A DNA stretch of 64,000 bases from UBA817 sp049889215. GTDB lineage: Bacteria > Margulisbacteria > Marinamargulisbacteria > UBA817. Below are positions 1-8,665 of this stretch, one piece after another. The notes under the pieces were generated by a model that saw only the letters and a list, made by a program, of their open reading frames with translations, ran no database searches and had not been told where the DNA came from. Position 1 is the first letter of the stretch; each line of letters begins with the position of its first letter. A program made the translations under genes and the position numbers. The stretch spans positions 105,701-169,700 of the forward strand of contig JBMHDV010000020.1 of assembly GCA_049889215.1 (NCBI GenBank), given 5' to 3'.

Positions 1-357
1 ATTATGTTGTGACCACACTGGATCCAAAAAAATAATATCAAATGAATGAGAAGTCGATTTTAAATATCGAATAAGGTCCGAGCGCACAATATTTATATTT
101 GCTTTTAACACGCCTTTATTTATTTTTAAATACTTCGTATCTTTATCAACACAAACAACAGAGCTAGCACCTCGAGATTCAGCCTCTAAACCAATAGCAC
201 CTGAACCAGAACAACCATCTAAAAATGAAGCCCCCTCAATTTGATAACCAATAATATTAAATAATGCTTCTCGAACAATACTTTTTGTTGGGCGAAACAA
301 TCGATTTTTTGGAAATTGCAGTGACTGCCTTTGATATTTTCCACCAATAACTTGCAT
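1..357 (-). CDS. rsmD: 16S rRNA (guanine-N2)-methyltransferase RsmD, partial (3' end beyond window)
   Basis: N-terminal 119 codons of an RsmD-type methyltransferase, which methylates G966 of 16S rRNA during 30S assembly. Translating the complement of 357-1 gives a start MQVIGGKYQ, the family signature RPTKSIVREALFN, the SAM-binding loop DGCSGSGAIGLEAESRGA and the catalytic-motif region DIIFLDPVW. The usual motif IV is (D/N)PP(Y/F); here it reads DPVW, an odd substitution. The ATG (355-357) shares one base with the recG stop codon (TAATG), so the two are translationally coupled. The C-terminal third lies outside the window. Identity is sure from the motifs; activity with the altered motif IV is unknown. 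Confidence 0.9.
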   Translation of the reverse strand, partial: MQVIGGKYQRQSLQFPKNRLFRPTKSIVREALFNIIGYQIEGASFLDGCSGSGAIGLEAESRGASSVVCVDKDTKYLKINKGVLKANINIVRSDLIRYLKSTSHSFDIIFLDPVWSQHN

Positions 358-2408
358 TAGTTTAAAAGCACCGATGAAACCGATTTCTGATCTTCAAAAA
401 ATGCTAAAAGTGGTGCAAATTGATCCGAATCTTTAAGAATTACGTCACATATAGTTACAATACGCTGAATAAGATCTTTTTGTGATAAATCTGTAAAAGA
501 AAATAATAATTCACCCGATTGTTGTGTTCCTAAAACATTACCAGGTCCGCGAATTTTTAAATCTTCCTCAGCCAAATCAAACCCATTAGACGACGCTTGC
601 ATAGCCTTAATTCGCTGGCGAGATTCAACTGATTTTGCATTAGCAATAAGAAAACAATGCGATTGATCCTTACCTCGACCTACTCGTCCCCTTAATTGGT
701 GTAATTGGGATAACCCAAACCGCTCAGCATTCATAATCACCATCGTTGATGCATTTGGAACATCAACACCAACCTCAATAACTGTCGTTGAAACTAAAAT
801 TTGGATGTCGTTATTTTTAAAGCGGTCCATAACAGCTTGTTTATCTTGGTTTGGCATCTTTCCATGCAATAACCCAACTGAATAATCAGAAAATTCATTT
901 GAAAATAAATCGAACCCATCAACGGCTGGTAAAACATCTTCTAAATGATCTGATGTCTCGATTAATGGGTAAACAACATAAACCTGACGTTTTGCTTGGA
1001 GTTCCAACCGAATAAACCCAAATAACTGATTTAACCGATTTGGTGAAGCATAATAAGTTTTAGGTGGTTTTCGACCAGGTGGTAATTCATCAATAACGTC
1101 ATGATCCAAATCACCATAATGTGTCAGCATTAATGTTCGAGGAATTGGTGTTGCGGACATGAATAAACAATGTGGAACATGGATCGATTTTTCTAGTAAA
1201 GTTTGGCGTTGAAAAACACCAAATCGATGCTGTTCATCGATAATAACCATTGCTAAATCCTTAATATTAACACCATCTTGTACTAAGGCATGAGTTCCAA
1301 CGACAATTAAAGCATCATTGCCCTGCAGCGCATAATTAATTTTTTCTCGCTCTTTTTTCGATTGTTTACCCTTTAATAAAAAAATCTCTGTATCAGAAGA
1401 ACACCGTGATTTTAATTTAAGAAAATGCTGTTCAGCTAAAATTTCAGTAGGAACTAAAATAGCAGCTTTATAACCATTGGCAACTGCAACCAATAAACTT
1501 AATATGGCAATGTCTGTTTTTCCTGAACCAACATCACCTTGAATTAAACGAAAGACTGTTTTTCTATCATTTAAATCAGTGCAAATATTATCCCAAACAC
1601 GCTGCTGTGCATTAGTTAAACGATACGGTAATCGACTAAAATAGTCCTGAATTATCGCATGTTTTGAATCTAAAAAGAAAGACGATCGAAGAACTTTTGT
1701 ATTTTTATGACGATGACGTCGTGGAAATAAATATAAAAATAGTTCATCAAAAGCAAACCGCTGAATTGACTTTGCAACATCCAGTTGCTGTGAAGGAAAA
1801 TGAAAATTTTGAAATGCATCAAGAATAGAACAAAGCCCTTCTTGGCGTGCCACTTCCGGTGGTAATAAATCCTGGATGATTAAATCGGACAACAATTTTC
1901 GGTTAATGGAAACTAAAATCCGATTTGATACACCTCTTATGTCTGGATACCATGGGACCACTTGCCCATACTCAGTTTGAGAAAGGGATGAATATGTTTC
2001 AAAATTAGAGACATGAAATGCAGTTGAAATCTTAGTTTCGTCTAGTTTTCCGTAAACAACCACCCAAGGGTCATTTTTAAGCTTTTCTAAAATATAACGT
2101 TGATTAAACCAAACCAATGGAATCTCATGATATTCCGTCTGTAATGTTGCTTGAAAAACAATCAAATTACGCCTTACTTGGCGCTTTGATACAAATCGTA
2201 CCTTACCAACCAAACAAGCAACTTGTCCAACTGGAAGATCATTTACTGATATAGAATATTGACGCTTTAAATAACGCAATGGTTTTAATAACAAAAAGCT
2301 TCTAGCAGTTAAAAGTCCCTGCTTAGATAAAATAGATTGTTGAGAAGCAGTTAAAAAGCGTTGAATAATTTGCGACGCTTGATCAGCATTATATTGAAAA
2401 AGCATCAT
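357..2408 (-). CDS. recG: ATP-dependent DNA helicase RecG
   Basis: RecG remodels stalled replication forks and Holliday junctions. The 683 residues match the usual length. An OB-fold wedge region (about residues 45-140) precedes the SF2 helicase core: Walker A GDVGSGKT (291-298), DEQH box (391-394), FMSATPIPRT, and the RecG signatures STTVIEVGVDVPNAS and QLHQLRGRVGRG. Two adjacent ATGs (2408 and 2405) can start it; both overlap the end of ribD by about 20 bp. It is followed directly by rsmD, a neighbour pair common in bacteria. It is the penultimate visible gene of the long minus-strand operon that starts at leuC. Confidence 0.97.
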   Translation of the reverse strand: MMLFQYNADQASQIIQRFLTASQQSILSKQGLLTARSFLLLKPLRYLKRQYSISVNDLPVGQVACLVGKVRFVSKRQVRRNLIVFQATLQTEYHEIPLVWFNQRYILEKLKNDPWVVVYGKLDETKISTAFHVSNFETYSSLSQTEYGQVVPWYPDIRGVSNRILVSINRKLLSDLIIQDLLPPEVARQEGLCSILDAFQNFHFPSQQLDVAKSIQRFAFDELFLYLFPRRHRHKNTKVLRSSFFLDSKHAIIQDYFSRLPYRLTNAQQRVWDNICTDLNDRKTVFRLIQGDVGSGKTDIAILSLLVAVANGYKAAILVPTEILAEQHFLKLKSRCSSDTEIFLLKGKQSKKEREKINYALQGNDALIVVGTHALVQDGVNIKDLAMVIIDEQHRFGVFQRQTLLEKSIHVPHCLFMSATPIPRTLMLTHYGDLDHDVIDELPPGRKPPKTYYASPNRLNQLFGFIRLELQAKRQVYVVYPLIETSDHLEDVLPAVDGFDLFSNEFSDYSVGLLHGKMPNQDKQAVMDRFKNNDIQILVSTTVIEVGVDVPNASTMVIMNAERFGLSQLHQLRGRVGRGKDQSHCFLIANAKSVESRQRIKAMQASSNGFDLAEEDLKIRGPGNVLGTQQSGELLFSFTDLSQKDLIQRIVTICDVILKDSDQFAPLLAFFEDQKSVSSVLLN

Positions 2409-3507
2409 TATTTTTATATTTTAAAACAATGTCAGCAGAACATTGTTCAACACCGTTTAACGACAAGTTTAACCGTGGTGCATCACCACTAATAAACGGA
2501 ACAGCTTGATCAGACGATAATAATGTCGGAGTTTTTGTAATCCATAGTTCATCAAAATAATTCGCAGCCAGAATTGAATGAAAAATGCGACTACCGCCTT
2601 CAATTAATACAGCATGAATACTTAAATCATATAAACAGTCTAGAATAGCTAACCAATTACGTTTCTTATCTGATGTTAGAGTTGAAAAAACCGACAGATT
2701 CTTATGTTCAAACATAAGTTTTTTTCCGTTAAACAAGACGATACGACGATTTTGATCCAGTGCCGCACTCATCCAATCCAAATCCACATCATTTTTGGGA
2801 TCAATAATAACGATGATTGGCTGAAAGTCATGCGTTCGATCAACACGGATAGATAATCTAGGCTGATCAACATTAATCGTATTCGCACCAACACAAATTG
2901 CCTGAACATTCATTCTTAATCGTTGAACCACATCCAGTGATTCCTTGGATGAAATGTAGGTCAGTTCAGATCGGTTTGGTGCAATAAAACCATCCAGACT
3001 CATGGCTGCTTTTACGTAAACAAACGGACGTCGATTAAAATAAAATGAATAAAATTCTTGAATGACTTCCACACCTAATTCAGGCATTACATTATCAAAA
3101 ACTTCAATTCCATGGGATTGTAAAATTGCTTTTGATTTTCCAAATGTTTTTGGATTTGGATCATTAATCGCCCAAATAACACGAGTGAAACCAGCAGTAA
3201 TAATATGATCTGTACAACGGGATGTTTTGCCTTGATGACAACATGGTTCTAATGTTATTAAAATTGTTTTCCCAACCAAAGATTGATTGGCCTGTTTAAT
3301 CGCCAAAACCTCGGCATGCGCTTCCCCACTGATGCGATGATATCCTTCTGAAATTATAGACTCACCATCAACTATCATGGCCCCAACTGCTGGATTTGGA
3401 TATTGTGTACCTCTTAAAGTTATTGTCTTACGAAGAAGATCTTCTAGACAGGACTGCTCAAAATTAGTTAAGCCCATTGTCTTGGTTATCATAGATCTTC
3501 TCATCAT
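2389..3507 (-). CDS. ribD: Bifunctional riboflavin biosynthesis deaminase/reductase RibD
   Basis: RibD carries out deamination and side-chain reduction of the pyrimidine intermediate of riboflavin synthesis. The N-terminal cytidine-deaminase-like domain shows the zinc site HAEV (H64, E66) and PCCHQGKTSRC with C89 and C98 at canonical spacing. The C-terminal reductase begins near PFVYVKAAMSLDG and has GANTINVDQPRLSIR and LIEGGSRIF. The longest frame starts at 3507, but the ATG at 3477 (MGLTNFEQ) fits family N-termini better and cuts the overlap with the upstream pseudokinase from 44 to 14 bp. No other rib genes are visible. It is translationally coupled to recG downstream. Confidence 0.95.
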   Translation of the reverse strand: MMRRSMITKTMGLTNFEQSCLEDLLRKTITLRGTQYPNPAVGAMIVDGESIISEGYHRISGEAHAEVLAIKQANQSLVGKTILITLEPCCHQGKTSRCTDHIITAGFTRVIWAINDPNPKTFGKSKAILQSHGIEVFDNVMPELGVEVIQEFYSFYFNRRPFVYVKAAMSLDGFIAPNRSELTYISSKESLDVVQRLRMNVQAICVGANTINVDQPRLSIRVDRTHDFQPIIVIIDPKNDVDLDWMSAALDQNRRIVLFNGKKLMFEHKNLSVFSTLTSDKKRNWLAILDCLYDLSIHAVLIEGGSRIFHSILAANYFDELWITKTPTLLSSDQAVPFISGDAPRLNLSLNGVEQCSADIVLKYKNNDAFSI

Positions 3508-5134
3508 TTACATAAACACAGATTGTGGATTTTTGATGAACAACAAACTCATCTTCATAATAGTCGCCAGGAAAATATTGACCTTCATGCAATACAACTG
3601 TTTCATCATTAATTTTTTCTTCAATTTTAAAATCATATTGTTGATGCTGATCATTAAATTCAAATAAAAGTCGAATTTTTTTAAAGTCATCATTTAATTT
3701 ATCAATTGTTTCAAGAGTTATTGGAACACCCTTACTTAAAGTTAACTGTATTTTACCACTATCAAACATGTACTGATTAGGCAAAGGTATTTGAGAAATC
3801 ACTTTTCCTGTTTCAATTGAAGTAGAAAATTCTCCAGGCATTAACTCTAATTCAATATTTGAAGATTGCAATATAAAATTAACCTCGTCTAATGTCTTCC
3901 CAATAAATGATGGAACTACAATCTCCTGTCGTCCTTTTGAAACAAAAATTGAAATCGCACGACCTTGTTTAATACGTCGGCCAATTGGTGGGTCAAATCT
4001 AACAACATGGCCTTCTTGAATAGTAGGATGAAAATTATATGAGATCTTCCCTTCTTCTAAACCCAAATCCGCCAATGCACGTTTTACATCATTTAATGGT
4101 TGGTCAATCAAATTAGGAATAATTAGAACACTATACTTCGAAAAGTACGTTTGATATCCAAAGTAAAACAAAATAATTAAGGCAATAATTCCTAAACCAT
4201 TGGTCACACGGTTAAAGTATCGCCCAAACTTTATTTGCTTTTCTTTTTTCACATCATTGTTAAAAGAGTGGTCTTCACTTACTTTATTGGATAAACGTTC
4301 GAATTTTACTGACTCTTTTCCCTCTAAAATACCAATAATTAAACGAAAGGAATCCCAACGTAATCTTTTATCCAACTGCAAGCTCTTCATTATAAAATAA
4401 TTCAACTTATCACTTACTTTTGGATTGAGTTCTCGACAATCCTTCGGGCCTTTAGTAAGCGAGAGTTTGATCTTATAAATTGAATTGTGCTGATCATATG
4501 GCCAATCACCAGCAACCAAATAAAACGCCAAAACTCCATAAGAATATATGTCCGAGACATGATTCACAGAGAATGTTTGTAAAAACTCTGGGCTTAAATA
4601 AATACTCTCATCATAAACATCTAGCTTATTAAAGAAGTACTCAACACAGATTAAATTAATTTTAGCTGGCCCTAGAATAACTTGATCCTGATCATTAACA
4701 AAAATATTATTCAAACTAAAATTTCCAAAAACTAATTTTTTTTGTTCCAACTGGTACATTATTCGAGCAATTTTTAATAACAGTTTTGAACGAATTGAGG
4801 CTTGATTAGTTTTTATTTTTTTTAAATACAAATCAAGAGACACAAGAGTATCTCGATTATTCTTATATATTAAAAATAAGTCCTGACCATCGTAATCCAT
4901 ATCCAGTAATTGAAACATTCCTGAAATTGGCTGATATAAATAATCTTGCAGCGAAGAAATACAATGATCTGCAAATGCAGGTGATACAAGTTCATTATGA
5001 AATTTTAAAATATAAACGGGTTGTTTATTCTGTTCATCAAGCCCATCAAATAATGAGTAAAAAACATCGGAAAATAATTGTGCCTCAATTATGTATCTTG
5101 ATCTGATTTTTTTTGCTTTGGTCTTAATGTCCAT
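3464..5134 (-). CDS. PknB-like transmembrane pseudokinase with two PASTA repeats
   Basis: 556 residues laid out like the PknB/PrkC family that senses peptidoglycan fragments: kinase-like domain (about 12-270), one transmembrane helix (about 312-328), then two extracytoplasmic PASTA repeats (about 334-400 and 404-468) and a ~90-residue tail. The fold signals remain (K44 at the VAIK position, SPE 181-183, SDIYSYGVLAFYLVAGDWPY), but the catalytic residues are gone: the glycine loop lacks glycines, the HRDLKPxN loop reads FGNFSLNN (136-143, catalytic Asp replaced by N138) and DFG reads ILG (153-155). It is therefore probably a non-catalytic PASTA sensor or scaffold. Start ATG 5134 overlaps the propeller gene by 46 bp; the first residues already lead into the N-lobe, which supports it. 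Confidence 0.85.
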   Translation of the reverse strand: MDIKTKAKKIRSRYIIEAQLFSDVFYSLFDGLDEQNKQPVYILKFHNELVSPAFADHCISSLQDYLYQPISGMFQLLDMDYDGQDLFLIYKNNRDTLVSLDLYLKKIKTNQASIRSKLLLKIARIMYQLEQKKLVFGNFSLNNIFVNDQDQVILGPAKINLICVEYFFNKLDVYDESIYLSPEFLQTFSVNHVSDIYSYGVLAFYLVAGDWPYDQHNSIYKIKLSLTKGPKDCRELNPKVSDKLNYFIMKSLQLDKRLRWDSFRLIIGILEGKESVKFERLSNKVSEDHSFNNDVKKEKQIKFGRYFNRVTNGLGIIALIILFYFGYQTYFSKYSVLIIPNLIDQPLNDVKRALADLGLEEGKISYNFHPTIQEGHVVRFDPPIGRRIKQGRAISIFVSKGRQEIVVPSFIGKTLDEVNFILQSSNIELELMPGEFSTSIETGKVISQIPLPNQYMFDSGKIQLTLSKGVPITLETIDKLNDDFKKIRLLFEFNDQHQQYDFKIEEKINDETVVLHEGQYFPGDYYEDEFVVHQKSTICVYVNDEKIYDNQDNGLN

Positions 5135-6042
5135 ATACTTTTACCTTCATCTGAGAAAACATGCAGTTTATTGCTAATACGATAAACATAAATTATTTTA
5201 TCGCTATTTGATTCTGGGGTAAATTCATAAGATGAAATCTTCTTTTTATTTATAAAATGTATATGCGAATTTTCGATAAAACCAAAATAAGAACGCGTGG
5301 GCGATTCAACCTTAAATAACTGCTGCTGTACGTTTTCAGAAACAACTCGATTGCTAAACGTATACAACGATTCTTGCCCTTTATTATTTCGTAATTGAAT
5401 AAGATCGGTAGAAACTTGATTTATGGTTGAATAATTTATTTTTTCTTCATTCTGATTATAAATATTATAATGAAAAATCCCCTGCTTTGATTGATAAAAA
5501 ATATTTATTTCATCACCAATAAGCTTAATCGGACGAGATTTCAATTGAATAGAATGAATAACATCTCCAGAAATAATATCTAATTTATCAAGTGTTGATT
5601 TTTTAATCAGCCATAAATATGAACTTGTCTCAAGCATGTCATCATAATCGGATTTAGCGTTTGCCCATAGTTGAAGCCCACTAAAATAATCAAACCCCTT
5701 TAATGATCGATCTGTATAAAAAAGTACGATAACAGGATAGTTAATATGCATTTTATACACATTTTTTAAAGAAATAGACCATTTAATTTCTTGACGCAAC
5801 AAATCAACAGCTTGGATCATATCTGCTGAATAAACCAATAATTGATTAAACCCAGCATACATTCCCATAGGATTATTTTGGACGTCAATGCACCAGCGTT
5901 CTAAATGACGCTTTGAATACTCACATAAACGATTTTTAGTTGGTGAAAGCGTATATAAAGAAGATTTATAACCTTTTATGATATCGGAGGCAAAAGTTGA
6001 GCTTGTCGTAAAAAATAATAAAATTAATAAACGAAAAACCAC
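5089..6042 (-). CDS. Exported beta-propeller-like (PQQ-repeat-like) protein
   Basis: 317 residues beginning with a signal peptide (MVFRLLILLFFTTSSTFA). The rest is a series of short beta-strand repeats with aromatic turns (LLVYSADMIQAVDLL, LKGFDYFSGLQLWAN, LDIISGDVIHSI, LHVFSDEGKSIWTL), the pattern of PQQ/WD-like propellers such as BamB. The repeats are weak, so the family is inferred from spacing and from the xxGxxxW motifs. It starts at the stop of the S1 gene (1-bp overlap) and overlaps the PASTA pseudokinase, so the two envelope proteins are made together; an interaction with the PASTA ectodomain is possible but not shown. C-terminus is lysine-rich. Function unknown. Confidence 0.7.
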   Translation of the reverse strand: MVFRLLILLFFTTSSTFASDIIKGYKSSLYTLSPTKNRLCEYSKRHLERWCIDVQNNPMGMYAGFNQLLVYSADMIQAVDLLRQEIKWSISLKNVYKMHINYPVIVLFYTDRSLKGFDYFSGLQLWANAKSDYDDMLETSSYLWLIKKSTLDKLDIISGDVIHSIQLKSRPIKLIGDEINIFYQSKQGIFHYNIYNQNEEKINYSTINQVSTDLIQLRNNKGQESLYTFSNRVVSENVQQQLFKVESPTRSYFGFIENSHIHFINKKKISSYEFTPESNSDKIIYVYRISNKLHVFSDEGKSIWTLRPKQKKSDQDT

Positions 6043-6470
6043 TAATGCTTTTTCTTTGAAATACCTTGTTTCTTTTTTAAGTTTCGACGAATATCAACCT
6101 GTTTTTCGTCTGATCGCTTTAAAAACTTGGTTAAAACATCCTCAAATTCTTTATTTTCTGAAGATGATCGAATGAAAAGTGCTTTTTTGGGCTTAGGTTC
6201 TTTTGCTTTTTTTATAGAAAACTCAAGTTTTCCTTTTTTATTTCGTCCTAGAACTTTTACTCTAACTTTCTCACCAAGTTTAACGTACTTATTAATATTT
6301 GTTACGAATTCATTCGCAACCTCAGAGATATGAATTAGACCTTCTTCACCTGTTTTACATCGTACGAAAACACCAAAATCAGCAATATTTGTAACTTCAA
6401 CCTGAACAATATTACCTTGCTCTACAGGTAAATCCTCTTCATTTTCGATTGACTCATCCATATCTGTCAT
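6042..6470 (-). CDS. S1-domain RNA-binding protein (YabR/general stress protein 13 type)
   Basis: A 142-residue protein with one S1/OB-fold RNA-binding domain (about residues 16-88): VEQGNIVQVEVTNIADFGVFV, then GEEGLIHISEV and GEKVRVKVLGRNKKGKLEFSIKK, all classic S1 strands. A basic tail rich in lysine and arginine follows. Small single-S1 proteins of this kind commonly lie beside divIC/ftsB in Gram-positive and related genomes and bind ribosomes; here too the upstream gene is a DivIC/FtsB homologue. The start has a clear Shine-Dalgarno sequence (AAGGAG) and overlaps the ftsB stop as ATGA. Specific role unproven. Confidence 0.85.
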   Translation of the reverse strand: MTDMDESIENEEDLPVEQGNIVQVEVTNIADFGVFVRCKTGEEGLIHISEVANEFVTNINKYVKLGEKVRVKVLGRNKKGKLEFSIKKAKEPKPKKALFIRSSSENKEFEDVLTKFLKRSDEKQVDIRRNLKKKQGISKKKH

Positions 6471-6756
6471 TGATTCTCCTTATCGTAAAAAAGAAATACC
6501 GCTTCTCCAGGCTTAATCATTTTTAATTTTTCTCGAGAAAGGGTTTCCCACGATTCACTATTTTTTAACCCGTCTGTCATTTTTTGAATATTAAGATGGT
6601 GTTGCCTAACCTCATCAAAACGTTCTGATTTTGCAATAAACTCTTGGCTGAACCTATTATAGCGAATAAAAGAATTAATTCCAACAGATACAGAATAAAA
6701 GAAAAGAAGGACTGAGATTAGCGAAAAAAAAACCTAAAAACGTTAAATCGCTTCAT
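6467..6756 (-). pseudogene. ftsB: Cell-division protein FtsB/DivIC homologue interrupted by a -1 frameshift at a T9 run
   Basis: Two frames together encode a complete FtsB/DivIC: frame one starts at ATG 6756 (MKRFNVFRFFF) just after enolase; after a run of nine T (plus-strand A 6724-6732) the remainder continues in the -1 frame: a membrane segment (SLISVLLFFYSVSVG), a coiled coil, then the family signature ETLSREKLKMIKPGE and FLFYDKENQ ending in TGA that overlaps the S1 gene start. FtsB/DivIC links FtsL and FtsQ/DivIB in the divisome. In the literal reading the first frame stops after 12 codons. The -1 frame has no ATG, GTG or TTG ahead of its membrane segment. One extra T, a -1 ribosomal slip on U UUU UUU, or transcriptional slippage would restore about 96 residues. 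A homopolymer sequencing error is equally possible. Confidence 0.8.
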
Positions 6757-6759
6757 TCT

Positions 6760-8043
6760 TTATCGCTTTAACCCAATAAGCGGTTTTTCATATCGTGCAA
6801 TATCACCCAATTGATCGTTAATTCGAATGAGTTGATTATATTTTGCAATACGGTCTGTTCTAGATAGCGAGCCTGTTTTGATTTGCCCAGCATTTGTTGC
6901 AACAGCCAAATCTGCAATAAAGGTATCTTCACTTTCACCTGATCGATGAGAAATAACAGAATTATATCCAGCTCGATGCGCCATATTAATTGCATCCATT
7001 GTTTCAGAAACAGTTCCAATTTGGTTAACTTTAATTAAAATAGCATTCCCGACACCATCATTAATACCACGTTGAAGTCGTTCTGAATTTGTAACAAATA
7101 AATCGTCACCCACGATTTGGATTTTTTGACCCAATCGATCGGTAAATAATTTCCATCCAGCCCAATCATCTTCAGCTAAGCCATCTTCAATTGAAACAAT
7201 CGGATATTTCTGGATAAGGTAGTCGTAATAATCAACCATTTCTTCATTAGACTTAGAAACGCCCTCACCTTCCAATTCATAGATCCCTTTTTCTGAATTA
7301 AATAATTCGTTAGCAGCAACATCCAAAGCAATAACAACATCATCATACGGCTTATAGCCTGCATTATTTATTGCATCCATAATAATTGAGATTGCTTCTT
7401 CATTTGTAGATAAATTTGGGGCAAATCCACCCTCGTCTCCAACAGATGTTGCGAAACCTTTTCCTAATAATTCTTTCTTGAGTTGATGGAAAATCTCAGC
7501 ACCTATTTGAATAGCATGAGACATGTTTGTTGCACCAATGGGCATAATCATAAACTCTTGAAAATCCACAGAATTATCAGCATGCTCTCCACCATTAATA
7601 ATATTCATCATTGGCACAGGCATTTTATGGGCAAACACACCACCTAAGTAGGCAAATAAGGGTAATCCAACAGCTGCTGCAGCTGCACGAGCAATGGCCA
7701 TTGATACACCCAATATTGCATTCGCACCTAATGTGTTTTTGTTATCTGTGCCATCTAACTTTAACATTGCTTGATCTACTGTTAACTGATCCAAAGCATT
7801 CATACCAATCAAAGCTGGACCAATAACATCATTCACATTCGCAACAGCCTTCTTAACACCTTTACCTAAATAACGCTGATCACCATCTCTCAACTCCAAT
7901 GCTTCAAAAGTACCCGTTGAAGCACCGGAAGGAACAATGGCGCGTCCAATAAAACCAGAGGTTGTTGTAACTTCAACTTCAACAGTTGGGTTTCCTCTAG
8001 AATCCAAAACCTCGCGTCCAAATACTTGCTCAATAACTGTCAT
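6760..8043 (-). CDS. eno: Enolase (phosphopyruvate hydratase)
   Basis: Interconverts 2-phosphoglycerate and phosphoenolpyruvate in glycolysis; cytosolic and Mg2+-dependent. The 427 residues are the standard bacterial length and begin MTVIEQVFGREVLDSRGNPT. The Mg ligands sit in ALDVAANE, SIEDGLAEDD and VGDDLFVTN, the catalytic lysine in AILIKVNQIG, and the family signature SHRSGESEDTFIADLAVA is intact. Shine-Dalgarno AGGAG precedes the start. It lies between leuD (10 bp gap) and ftsB (3 bp gap), an unusual operon position. A eno-ftsB/divIC pairing is known from other bacteria; leu genes upstream are not typical. Confidence 0.99.
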   Translation of the reverse strand: MTVIEQVFGREVLDSRGNPTVEVEVTTTSGFIGRAIVPSGASTGTFEALELRDGDQRYLGKGVKKAVANVNDVIGPALIGMNALDQLTVDQAMLKLDGTDNKNTLGANAILGVSMAIARAAAAAVGLPLFAYLGGVFAHKMPVPMMNIINGGEHADNSVDFQEFMIMPIGATNMSHAIQIGAEIFHQLKKELLGKGFATSVGDEGGFAPNLSTNEEAISIIMDAINNAGYKPYDDVVIALDVAANELFNSEKGIYELEGEGVSKSNEEMVDYYDYLIQKYPIVSIEDGLAEDDWAGWKLFTDRLGQKIQIVGDDLFVTNSERLQRGINDGVGNAILIKVNQIGTVSETMDAINMAHRAGYNSVISHRSGESEDTFIADLAVATNAGQIKTGSLSRTDRIAKYNQLIRINDQLGDIARYEKPLIGLKR

Positions 8044-8053
8044 TTTATTCTCC

Positions 8054-8665
8054 TTACCAATTGAAATAGGGCAAATTATTTGCCACAGTTTTTATTTTTT
8101 CGTGATTTAATTTTAAAAGGGCTAATTCATCCCACGTACCATCAATAAATGCCTTTTTATGGCTAGGTTTAATGGAAATTTTGGATTCAAATGAATCACC
8201 AAACTGAATATATTCATCATTTACAGAAAGCGTTAAAACATTGGATGGCTGCGCCTGAACCTGTTTCATTAATGCATCCAGATGATCTCGGTCCAATGTT
8301 GCTGTTACTATACCTAGAGCTTTACAGTTTCCAGAAAAGATCTCTGCAAATGACTGACCAATAATAGCATTAAATCCAGCTCGCTTAATCGCTTGAGGCG
8401 CATGCTCACGAGAAGACCCACAGCCAAAGTTATTTTCGACCACCATGATTGATGCCTGTGAAAATTTAGGCTGATTCAAGGGATGTTCAGGATTTAGCTC
8501 ATCACCGTTATGACGCGCATCATAAAAAAGATACTCACCCATGTTATCAAATGTCACTTCTTTAAGATAACGAGCTGGTACAATACGATCTGTATCAACA
8601 TCATTCCCTAAGATAGGCACAGCTGTTCCATTAATATTTTCGATTGATAAAGGATTTTTAGGCAT
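8054..8665 (-). CDS. leuD: 3-isopropylmalate dehydratase small subunit LeuD
   Basis: Swivel-domain subunit that with LeuC isomerises 2- to 3-isopropylmalate in leucine synthesis. The 203 residues show the N-terminal GNDVDTDRIVPARYLKE strand-turn and the signature NNFGCGSSREHAPQAI, then a C-terminal FIDGTWDEL tail as in proteobacterial LeuD. The start codon shares one base with the leuC stop, and a strong GGGAGG Shine-Dalgarno lies inside the end of leuC, which suits 1:1 production of the two subunits. leuA and leuB are not in the window. Confidence 0.98.
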   Translation of the reverse strand: MPKNPLSIENINGTAVPILGNDVDTDRIVPARYLKEVTFDNMGEYLFYDARHNGDELNPEHPLNQPKFSQASIMVVENNFGCGSSREHAPQAIKRAGFNAIIGQSFAEIFSGNCKALGIVTATLDRDHLDALMKQVQAQPSNVLTLSVNDEYIQFGDSFESKISIKPSHKKAFIDGTWDELALLKLNHEKIKTVANNLPYFNW

